A stretch of DNA of 64,000 nt from Arthrobacter sp. B6 (GTDB lineage: Bacteria; Actinomycetota; Actinomycetes; Actinomycetales; Micrococcaceae), in contig NZ_KV467168.1 in NCBI RefSeq assembly GCF_001663775.1, positions 759,065 to 823,064 of the forward strand, in the 5' to 3' direction. Every line of letters begins with the position of its first letter. Positions within the stretch are counted from its first letter, which is position 1. Under the pieces are notes generated by a model. That model was not told the DNA's origin and ran no database searches. It was given only the letters and a program-made list of their open reading frames with translations. The position numbers and the translations under genes were made by a program. Of the stretch, positions 43,273-51,800 are shown one piece after another.

Positions 43273-44790
43273 ATGGTCAAGGAACACCACGTCCGCGTTT
43301 ACAAGAGCGAGGAAAACCTCGCCCGGGAGGACCAGTTGGCCCATAAGATCGCGGCGGTCGCGGCGGACCCTGTCGATGTGGCTCCGGAGGTGACCGAGAT
43401 GGTGATCAACCGGATCATCGACAACGCCTCTGTCGCCATCGCCTCGCTCAACCGGGCCCCGATTGTGGCTGCGCGGGCCCAGGCGCTGACGCACGGTCCG
43501 AGCACCGGAGGGAAGGGCGCGAAGGTCTTCGGCATCGGCGAACGTGTTTCCCCCGAGTGGGCGGCGTGGGCAAACGGTGTGGCGGTCCGCGAACTGGACT
43601 ACCACGACACGTTCCTCGCGGCGGACTATTCCCATCCCGGGGACAACATTCCGCCCCTCCTGGCCGTCGCCCAACATGTCGGTTCCAGCGGCCACGACCT
43701 GATCCGCGGCATCGCCACGGGCTACGAGATCCAGGTGAACCTGGTCAAGGCCATCTGCCTGCACAAGCACAAGATCGACCACGTCGCCCACCTGGGGCCC
43801 TCCGCCGCGGCCGGCCTCGGCACGCTCCTGGGTCTCGACGTCGAGACGATCTTCCAGTCCGTGGGGCAGGCACTCCACACCACCACGGCGACGCGCCAGT
43901 CCCGCAAGGGTGAGATCTCCACCTGGAAGGCGCACGCTCCGGCGTTCGCCGGAAAGATGGCCGTGGAGGCGGTGGACCGGGCCATGCGCGGGCAGACTTC
44001 ACCCGTGCCGATCTACGAGGGCGAAGACGGAGTGATCGCCTGGCTGCTGGACGGCCCGGACGCCTCCTACACTGTGCCCTTGCCCCTTCCCGGCGAGGCG
44101 AAGCGGGCCATCCTGGACACGTACACCAAGGAGCATTCCGCCGAGTACCAGGCACAGGCCTGGATCGACCTGGCCCGGAAACTGAACCGCGAACACCCCG
44201 AGGCCACCGACCCGGCCAACGTTGCCTCCGTGCTGATCAAAACCAGCCACCACACGCACAACGTGATCGGTTCCGGCGCCAACGACCCGCAAAAATATTC
44301 CCCCACCGCCTCCCGGGAAACCCTTGACCACTCCATCCCCTACATCTTCACCGTGGCCCTGCAGGACGGGTCCTGGCACCACGTGGAGTCCTACTCCCCC
44401 GAACGTGCCGCCCGGCCGGACACAGTGGAACTGTGGCAGATGGTAACCACGGAGGAAGACCCCGAGTGGACCCGCCGCTACCACTCGCTGGACATCTCCG
44501 AGAAGTCCTTCGGCGGGTCCGTGGAGATCACCCTCACCGACGGCACCATCATCACCGACGAGATCGCGGTGGCCGACGCCCACCCGCTCGGTGCCCGGCC
44601 GTTCGCCCGGGAACAGTACATCAACAAGTTCCGCACCCTGGCCGCCGGGCTCGTGGAGGAGGCAGAGATCGAACGGTTCCTCGCCGCCGTCGAACGCCTC
44701 CCCGAACTGGCAGCCGGGGAACTGGACCAGTTGAACATCAGCGCCGCCCCCGGCGTGATCGACTTCAACGCACCCAAGGGACTGTTCTAG
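43273..44790 (+). CDS. prpD: 2-methylcitrate dehydratase
   Basis: Second step of propionate breakdown: methylcitrate to 2-methyl-cis-aconitate, independent of iron-sulfur centres. 505 aa MmgE/PrpD family. Family residues include the N-terminal [39 protein letters not shown] with catalytic-site residues, [37 protein letters not shown] and [22 protein letters not shown] at 43273 after AAAGGAG. The stop codon TAG is followed immediately by the ATG of prpB. The absence of acnD/prpF indicates the PrpD-type rather than the AcnD-type route. Confidence 0.95.
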   Translation: MVKEHHVRVYKSEENLAREDQLAHKIAAVAADPVDVAPEVTEMVINRIIDNASVAIASLNRAPIVAARAQALTHGPSTGGKGAKVFGIGERVSPEWAAWANGVAVRELDYHDTFLAADYSHPGDNIPPLLAVAQHVGSSGHDLIRGIATGYEIQVNLVKAICLHKHKIDHVAHLGPSAAAGLGTLLGLDVETIFQSVGQALHTTTATRQSRKGEISTWKAHAPAFAGKMAVEAVDRAMRGQTSPVPIYEGEDGVIAWLLDGPDASYTVPLPLPGEAKRAILDTYTKEHSAEYQAQAWIDLARKLNREHPEATDPANVASVLIKTSHHTHNVIGSGANDPQKYSPTASRETLDHSIPYIFTVALQDGSWHHVESYSPERAARPDTVELWQMVTTEEDPEWTRRYHSLDISEKSFGGSVEITLTDGTIITDEIAVADAHPLGARPFAREQYINKFRTLAAGLVEEAEIERFLAAVERLPELAAGELDQLNISAAPGVIDFNAPKGLF

Positions 44791-45696
44791 ATGCTGTATT
44801 CCACCGTCACACCCGAGCAGAAGCGGACCCGGTTCCGCAAACTCCTCGCCTCCGGAACCATCGCCCAGTTTCCCGGCGCGTTCAACCCGCTCTCGGCCCG
44901 GCTGATCGAGGAGAAGGGCTTTGCCGGGGTCTACATCTCCGGCGCGGTCCTGGCCAACGACCTTGGCCTGCCGGACATCGGCCTGACCACCCTCACCGAA
45001 GTGGCCACCCGTGCAGGGCAGATCGCCCGGATGACCGACCTGCCCGCCATCGTGGACGCCGACACCGGTTTCGGTGAGCCCATGAACGTGGCCCGCACGG
45101 TCCAGGAAATCGAGAATGCCGGCCTTGCCGGCCTGCACATCGAGGACCAGTTCAACCCGAAACGCTGCGGCCACCTGGACGGGAAAAACGTGGTGGACCT
45201 GGACACCGCCACCAAACGCGTCCGCGCCGCCGCGGACGCCCGCCGGGACCCGAACTTCCTCATCATGGCCCGCACCGACATCCGCGCCACCGACGGCCTC
45301 CAAGCCGCACAGGACCGGGCCAAAGCCCTCGTCGAGGCCGGGGCCGACGCCATCTTCCCCGAAGCCATGAAAGACCTCGCCGAGTTCCAGGCCATCCGCG
45401 ACGCCGTGGACGTCCCGATCCTGGCGAACATGACAGAGTTCGGAAAGAGCGAACTGTTCACGGTGGACCAACTCCAGGGCGTTGGCGTCAACATGGTCAT
45501 TTATCCGGTGACCCTCCTCCGTAGTGCCATGGGTGCCGCGGAGCGTACGCTGGAATCGATTAGGTCCGACGGCACCCAGGAGGCGCAGGTAGAGAGCATG
45601 CTGACCCGTGCGCGGCTGTACGAACTCGTGGATTATGAGGCCTACAACCGCTTTGACACCGGAGTCTTCAATTTCAGGATTCCAGGTACCCAGTGA
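44791..45696 (+). CDS. prpB: 2-methylisocitrate lyase
   Basis: 301 aa. Cleaves methylisocitrate to pyruvate and succinate. The isocitrate-lyase-superfamily barrel is visible: FPGAFNPLSARLIEEKG, GVYISGAVLAN, VDADTGFGEP with Mg ligand aspartates, and the catalytic KRCGH (K124-H128). It lies zero bases after prpD and 66 bases before prpC. The length is normal for the family, and the KRCGH loop rather than KKCGH favours methylisocitrate lyase, as does the operon. Confidence 0.95.
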   Translation: MLYSTVTPEQKRTRFRKLLASGTIAQFPGAFNPLSARLIEEKGFAGVYISGAVLANDLGLPDIGLTTLTEVATRAGQIARMTDLPAIVDADTGFGEPMNVARTVQEIENAGLAGLHIEDQFNPKRCGHLDGKNVVDLDTATKRVRAAADARRDPNFLIMARTDIRATDGLQAAQDRAKALVEAGADAIFPEAMKDLAEFQAIRDAVDVPILANMTEFGKSELFTVDQLQGVGVNMVIYPVTLLRSAMGAAERTLESIRSDGTQEAQVESMLTRARLYELVDYEAYNRFDTGVFNFRIPGTQ

Positions 45697-45762
45697 CCCC
45701 CATCCATCCCGGACTTCCGGCTTCGGCCGGCATGCAGGCACAAGGAACGAAGGAGTTTCAGC

Positions 45763-46902
45763 ATGGCTGAAAATGAAATCAAAAAGGGCCTTGCCGGCGT
45801 CGTGGTGGACTACACCGCGGTGTCCAAGGTCAACCCGGAGACCAACTCACTGCTGTATCGGGGCTACCCGGTCCAGGAACTCGCCGCCCGATGCAGTTTC
45901 GAGGAGGTCGCGTTCCTGCTGTGGAACGGCGAACTTCCCGCGCCGGAGGAGCTTGCCGCTTTCACGGCCCGGGAACGGGCCGGACGGGCGCTGGACCCGG
46001 TGGTCAAACAAGTCATCGATGCGCTGCCCACCAGCTCCCACCCCATGGATGTCTGCCGGACGGCAGCATCGGTCATGGGAGCCCGCCACGAGCTCGCAGA
46101 AGATTCCTCGCGACAGGCGAACATGGACAAAGCCATCGACCTGTTCGCGGCCATGCCCGCTGTGGTGGCCTACGACCAGCGCCGCCGCCGTGGGCAGGAG
46201 CCCGTGCCGCCCCGCGATGATCTGGACTACTCCGCCAACTTCCTGTGGATGACCTTCGGCGAAGAGCAGGTACCGGAGGTCGTCGACGCCTTCAACGTAT
46301 CCATGATCCTGTACGCCGAGCACTCCTTCAACGCGTCCACGTTCACGGCGCGCGTGATCACGTCCACTCTTTCGGACCTGCATTCGGCAGTCACAGGTGC
46401 CATCGGTGCGCTCAAGGGAGCGCTCCATGGCGGCGCAAACGAAGCTGTGATGCACACGTTTGACGAGATCGGCATCCGGCCGGAGGAATCCTTGGAGGAC
46501 GCCGCAGCCCGGGCGAAAACCTGGATGGAGGACGCGCTGGCGCAGAAGAAGAAGGTCATGGGCTTCGGCCACCGCGTCTACAAGCACGGCGACTCCCGGG
46601 TCCCCACCATGAAGGCCGCCCTGGACAAGATGATCGCCCACTACGGCCGGCCCGAACTCCTCGGACTGTATAACGGCCTGGAACAGGCCATGGACGAGGC
46701 CAAGGCCATCAAGCCCAACCTCGACTACCCCACCGGCCCTACCTACCACCTCATGGGGTTCGATACTGCCACGTTCACACCACTGTTCGTTGCCAGCCGC
46801 ATCACCGGCTGGACCGCGCACATTATGGAGCAGCTGGACTCTAACTCCTTGATCCGTCCCCTGAGCGAATACAACGGTGTGGAAGAACGGCACCTCCCGT
46901 AA
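45763..46902 (+). CDS. prpC: 2-methylcitrate synthase
   Basis: 379 aa citrate synthase-family enzyme that joins propionyl-CoA with oxaloacetate. Active-site landmarks are present: LLYRGYPVQELA and VAFLLWNGELP near the N-terminus, DFLWMT-like ANFLWMTFGEE, EHSFNASTFTARV, SALKGALHGGANE (catalytic histidine), GFGHRVYKHGD and the final RPLSEYNG. The ATG follows GAAGGAG. It completes the GntR-prpD-prpB-prpC operon. Citrate synthase activity as well cannot be excluded. A bidirectional terminator follows. Confidence 0.94.
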   Translation: MAENEIKKGLAGVVVDYTAVSKVNPETNSLLYRGYPVQELAARCSFEEVAFLLWNGELPAPEELAAFTARERAGRALDPVVKQVIDALPTSSHPMDVCRTAASVMGARHELAEDSSRQANMDKAIDLFAAMPAVVAYDQRRRRGQEPVPPRDDLDYSANFLWMTFGEEQVPEVVDAFNVSMILYAEHSFNASTFTARVITSTLSDLHSAVTGAIGALKGALHGGANEAVMHTFDEIGIRPEESLEDAAARAKTWMEDALAQKKKVMGFGHRVYKHGDSRVPTMKAALDKMIAHYGRPELLGLYNGLEQAMDEAKAIKPNLDYPTGPTYHLMGFDTATFTPLFVASRITGWTAHIMEQLDSNSLIRPLSEYNGVEERHLP

Positions 46903-46914
46903 CTCCGGTGGGAT

Positions 46915-46959
46915 CGACGGCGGCACGGTCACCTCTGAAAGGTGACCGGGCCGCCGTCG
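46915..46959. terminator. Bidirectional terminator after prpC
   Basis: Long stem (about 18 bp with two internal mismatches) from CGACGGCGGC (46915-46924) to GCCGCCGTCG (46950-46959), with inner GGTCACCT/AGGTGACC and a CTGAA loop. It lies 13 bases past prpC and 24 bases past the end of the minus-strand sigma partner gene. Confidence 0.78.
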
Positions 46960-46983
46960 TTCCCAGCTCGTGGCCAGCAGGGC

Positions 46984-47925
46984 TTACTGGGACAGTTCCA
47001 GGCTCAGGATCATTTCCTTCAGCTTCCGGTACTCCGCGGTGCCCATGTAGGCCCTGGCTTCGGCCATGGTTTGGAACACCGGTTCGCCGCCGGTTTTGGC
47101 CGCCCTGTCGGCGAACGACAGGGTGCCGCCCGGCGCGCCGTTGACCACGGAATACATAAGGCAGCTGTCCGTCAACTGCCCGCTGGTCTCATCCACCAGC
47201 CCTACCTGGTAGCTGAAGCCACCGCCTACCGACGTCTGGTCCAGGACACGGTAGGAGAAGCGGACGTTGGCTGCGGGCGTCCAGCCGGCGAAGTACGGTG
47301 CGGAGTCCAGTTCCGTGGCCGTGTACTTTTCGGGTCCACAGGCACCGCCGAGCCCTCCCCCAGCACCGTGGTAATAGGTCGCAACGGTGTTGCCGGCGTC
47401 ATCTGACACGTCGACCCGGGAGGCCGGGAAATCCGGCGTCCCCGCGGGCACCTCCTTCGCCGTCCATCCGGTAGGCAGTGCGAATGTTGCCCCCGCCTCT
47501 TCGCTGCTAAACAACACACCAGCGGACTCAACAGGCTCCTTGACCGACGTTTGCGGTGGTACCACTGGCGCCTGCGTCGAAGAGCCGGTACCTGTCCCTG
47601 TCGGGCTGGGTTCGGCGGTCGCACTGGGACTGGGGTTTCCGGTGGCGGTTACAGTTGTCGCCGGTGCAGGGCCGGCAGTGAGTGGGCCCAGGTTCACGGT
47701 GACCAGGACGCCTGCTGTCACTGCCGCCGCCGCGATAGTCAGAAGCCCGGCGATCCTGGCACGCCGCTGCCTCCGTTCGGCGAGCGTGGGGATGTCCGGC
47801 GAGACGCGGTCCGTGAACCCCTCGGCACGGGAGAGCATCCCGCGCAGGGCTTCCTCGCCGTCGGGGACAGCAGGGGCGTGGCGGATGGGGTCGGCCCCTG
47901 AAACCAGTTTTCTGATCGGATCCAT
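46984..47925 (-). CDS. Membrane protein paired with an ECF sigma factor (probable anti-sigma or sensor)
   Basis: 313 aa. A cytoplasmic N-terminal part of about 58 residues (EEALRGMLSRAEGFTDRVSP, SPDIPTLAERRQRRAR) lacks the zinc motif HxxxCxxC of ZAS anti-sigma factors; one transmembrane helix lies at about 59-80. A Pro/Ser/Thr linker of about 50 residues leads to an extracellular domain of about 165 residues (GATFALPTGWTAKEVPAGTP, ATYYHGAGGGLGGACGPEKY, VRFSYRVLDQTSVGGGFSYQ) that I do not recognise. It is separated from the sigma gene by two bases, so function in the same pathway is likely, but whether it inhibits the sigma is not shown by sequence. Confidence 0.8.
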   Translation of the reverse strand: MDPIRKLVSGADPIRHAPAVPDGEEALRGMLSRAEGFTDRVSPDIPTLAERRQRRARIAGLLTIAAAAVTAGVLVTVNLGPLTAGPAPATTVTATGNPSPSATAEPSPTGTGTGSSTQAPVVPPQTSVKEPVESAGVLFSSEEAGATFALPTGWTAKEVPAGTPDFPASRVDVSDDAGNTVATYYHGAGGGLGGACGPEKYTATELDSAPYFAGWTPAANVRFSYRVLDQTSVGGGFSYQVGLVDETSGQLTDSCLMYSVVNGAPGGTLSFADRAAKTGGEPVFQTMAEARAYMGTAEYRKLKEMILSLELSQ

Positions 47926-47927
47926 GG

Positions 47928-48437
47928 CTAGGCACCGACTTTCTGTTCGAGCGATTCCCAGGTTGCCGGCAGGAGCCTCCGAAAGGCTTCCCTTGCCCGG
48001 TGCAGCCGCACTTTTGCGGCGGATTGTGAGCAGTCAAGGACCTGGGCTATTTCGGCGATGGTCAGATCATCCCAGTAGGCAAGTTGGAGAACATCCCGGT
48101 CCTTGTTCCGGAGGGCGGCCAGGGCATTCTCAACCGCTTCGTTGTCACCGGATTCCCCGGGGCCACCGGTTGCAGTGGCAATGATCTTTTCGGTCAGTGC
48201 TTTTTGCCGGTCACGGCCGCGGTACGCGTTGCCGATGAGGTTCCGGGCAACCGCCAACAGCCATGGGATTTCCGTGGCGGTGGCACCGTCCCACTTCTCC
48301 CAGGCGATGCGGAAAACATCGGATGCGAGTTCCTGGGCCAGCTCCGAATCGTCGACTCTCCGGAGGACGAACTTGTGGACCCTCGGATAGCTGTCCTTGT
48401 ATAAGGCGATGAACGCCAGCTCGCGCTGTGAAAGCAC
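47928..48437 (-). CDS. ECF-type RNA polymerase sigma factor
   Basis: 169 aa. Region 2 shows ELAQELASDVFRIAWEKWD and IPWLLAVARNLIGNAYRGR; region 4 shows LRNKDRDVLQLAYWDDLTIA followed by the helix-turn-helix EIAQVLDCSQSAAKVRLHRA. No extra C-terminal domain, so a basic group-4 sigma. It is first in a two-gene unit with the membrane protein. Upstream on the same strand is GGAAAC (48486-48491) and AGTC (48465-48468), 17 bases apart, a possible ECF promoter suggesting autoregulation. The large secreted-protein gene begins 440 bases away on the other strand. Confidence 0.92.
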   Translation of the reverse strand: MLSQRELAFIALYKDSYPRVHKFVLRRVDDSELAQELASDVFRIAWEKWDGATATEIPWLLAVARNLIGNAYRGRDRQKALTEKIIATATGGPGESGDNEAVENALAALRNKDRDVLQLAYWDDLTIAEIAQVLDCSQSAAKVRLHRAREAFRRLLPATWESLEQKVGA

Positions 48438-48876
48438 GATCCCCCCTGGTTGCGTAGTGTCCTGGACTTGCAGGCTAACCCTATTGTTTCCGGCCAGGAC
48501 GGAACGGTTACACGGGCGCCAAAGCAGTGGAATACGGGAGGAGCCTGATTACCGAATTGCCATACTTGGAAACAGTGTGGTGTACCCGCTCCAGTCGCTG
48601 CACGCTACCTGTTATTCAATTCCCGTTACCCGATAATCGCTTCGACTATAGTCGGCGGAAGATCCATCGACTAGTTTTAGCGAACAGGTAACGCAGCTCG
48701 TCAAGGTCTCTGACGAAATCTTGGGTGTGGCCACGCCGACGGATGATGTTTGCTGATCCTGTACGTCAGTTCGGTTCGGCGTCGCGTAGGGGCGGTGGCG
48801 GACCGGAGGCCACGGGTTGTGCAGCGACCCTCGGTTTATTTTGTCCTTTCACGACAAAGTCGAGCCTGGAGTTGAT
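48438..48876. other. 439-base intergenic region between sigma gene and secreted-protein gene
   Basis: No gene is supportable here. It holds a candidate ECF promoter for the sigma gene (48465-48491, minus), a second GGAAAC on the plus strand about 300 bases before the secreted-protein start, and a perfect 12-base palindrome CGACTATAGTCG at 48643-48654, whose core TATAGT could be a -10. The plus-strand leader is long (over 200 bases), which leaves room for post-transcriptional control. Confidence 0.5.
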
Positions 48877-51800
48877 GTGCCTACTAACAGGAGTGCGCGA
48901 ACGCGCCGTTCCACTGTCCTCGTTGCCACACTGGGCCTTTTGGCGGCCCTCCTGCAGCCGGTCCTCTGGGACGTTGCGCCGGCGCAGGCGGCAGAGCCCT
49001 GCACTGACCCGGCGGCGAACGCTGTCGCCTGTGAGAATTCCCTGCCCGGAATCCCGGCCAGTGAATGGGAAGTGTCCGGGTCCGGGGACCCCTCACTTCA
49101 AGGCTTTGCGACGCAGATGAGTGTCAATGTTGGCGAGACGGTGACGTTTAAGGTCCTGACGTCGGCGCCTGCCTATTACGTGGACATTCTCCGGTTGGGG
49201 CACTACCAGGGGCTCGGCGCGCGTAAGGTGGCGGCACAGCTCCGGCCGACTTCACCGCTTCCGCAAGAGCAGCCAGCCTGCCTGCAGTTTCCGGATACCG
49301 GCCTGATCGACTGCGGCAACTGGGCGGCATCGGCGAGCTGGTCCGTGCCCGCGAATGCTGTGTCCGGAGTATATATTGCCCGCCTGGTCCGGGACGACAA
49401 CGGCGGTGGCAGCCTTATCCCGTTTGTGGTCCGCAATGACGCCGGCAAGAGCAAAATCGCCGTCCAGACCTCCGATTCAACGTGGCAGGCCTACAACAAT
49501 TACGGCGGAAACAGCCTCTACCATTGCACCGTTGCCTGTCCGCCCGGTAATCCCGCCACCTATAAGGGTGCGTTCAAGGTTTCCTACAACCGTCCATTCA
49601 ACCCGCCAGCCATGGGACCTAACTGGCTGTTCGACGCTGAGTATCCAATGATCCGTTTCCTGGAGGCAAACGGTTACGACGTCAGCTACCTGAGCGGGCT
49701 CGATACAGCCATCCGCGGCAACCTGCTGCTCAACCACAAGGTTTTTATGTCCTCAGGACACGATGAGTACTGGTCGGGCGACCAACGGGCCAACGTCGAA
49801 GCGGCCCGGGACGCCGGGGTGAACCTCGCGTTCTTCAGCGGAAATGAGATGTTCTGGAAGACGAGATGGGAGCCCAGCGCGGATGGATCAGCTACGGCCA
49901 ACAGGACCCTTGTTACCTATAAGGACACTCTTTTCAGCTCTCCGGTTGACCCCGTGGAATGGACCGGGACGTGGCGGGATCCGAGGTTCGGCGATGCGAG
50001 TGTCGGCAAGCCGGAGAATGCACTGACAGGACAGTTTTTCCTGGTCAACGCCGGTTCGACCGATATCAAGGTGCCTGCCGAGTTTGGCCCCATGAGGCTC
50101 TGGCGTAACACCGCCGCGGCCACGCTGACCGGATCCCAATCGCTCACACTGGGCGAAGGCCTGAACACGCTCGGATATGAATGGGACATTGACGCTGATA
50201 ACGGCTTCAGGCCTCCCGGCACGTTCAAGCTGTCTTCCACGACCCATACAGCCCCAGAGGTCTTCACCGACTACGGGTCCCAGATTGCTCCTGCCACCGT
50301 CACGCACAACCTGACCTCGTACCGGGCACCCAGCGGGGCACTCGTATTCGGGGCTGGCACCATTCAATGGGCTTACGGCCTGGATGGGTACGTCACCGGC
50401 AAAGACCCGGACCGGAATATGCAGCAGGCCACAGTCAACCTCCTGGCAGACATGGATGCCCAACCAGTTACCCTCATGCCAGGCTTGACCGTTGCCACGA
50501 AATCCACAGACACCACACGGCCCAGTTCGCAGATTTCAGCGGGACTGGCCGGCCAGACCGTCGCCGACGGTGCAAAGGTCACGATATCCGGGACCGCCTC
50601 CGATGCAGGCGGAAGAGTGGCTGGCGTCGAAATCTCCACTGACGGCGGAAAGACGTGGCACCCTGCCCAAGGCAGGAACAACTGGACGTACTCATGGATA
50701 GCCCACGGCAGCCCGGTTGCAAACATCAAGACCCGCGCCGTGGACGACAGCGGAAACCTCGAAGTTGCCGGCGCCGGGGCAAACGTCAACGTCTCATGTC
50801 CCTGCTCCATCTGGGGCCCCAACGTCACGCCGGCCATCCCTGACTCCGGAGACACTGGCAGCGTTGAAGTTGGCCTCAAATTTTCATCGGAGGTCACCGG
50901 CACTGTCACCGGAGTCCGCTTCTACAAGTCGGCCGCCAACACCGGGACGCACACCGGCAACCTGTGGAACGCGGCAGGCCAACTCCTGGCCACTGCAACC
51001 TTCACAAACGAGACGCTCTCCGGATGGCAAACTGTGGCGTTCTCAACACCCGTGGCCATCGCAGCCAACACCACCTATGTGGTTTCCTACTTCGCCCCAC
51101 AGGGTCACTATGCCCAGTCGCCCGGTCACATGTACCCGAATCCTTCGCCCATGCCTGCGGGGGGCGAATCCGTGGACAGCGCCCCCTTGCACGCCCAACG
51201 CAGCACCCCGACGTCCGGAAACGGCGTGTACGCGTATGGAGGCGGCAGCTCCTTCCCCGTGAATTCATACAACGCTGAGAACTACTGGGTGGACGTCACC
51301 TTTGTTCCCGACGGCACCGCTGTTGCCCCCATAGTCACGACAACCACGCCCGCCAACGGAGCAACCGCAGCAGCCGTCACCACGGCGCCCACAGCAACGT
51401 TCAGCCAGGCCGTTACCCCGGCTTCGGTGACATTCAGCCTCAAGGGACCCAACAACACACCGGTTGCGGGAACCACGAGCCACAACAGTTCCACCAACAC
51501 GGCAACCTTCACACCGGCGGCGGCGCTTTCATACGCCACCACCTACACTGCCACCGTCTCCGGTGCCACGAATGCCACCGGCCAGTCGATGGCGGCGCCC
51601 CACACATGGTCGTTCACCACGGCTCCGGTGCCACCCGCCCCCACGGTCGCGTCCACCACCCCGACTAATGGAGCAACAGCTGTTGCTACTACTACCTCAC
51701 CCACTGCGACCTTCAGCCAGCCGGTCACTGCAGCCTCGGTGATATTCACCCTCAAGGGACAAAACAGCACCACGGTGCCTGGCACAACCAGCTACAACAG

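Noticed and set aside
43999..45741. 580-codon minus-strand frame across prpD and prpB
   Set aside because: Composition is Gly/Val-rich with no family motif, a typical reading of the complementary strand of GC-rich codons; prpD and prpB are certain.
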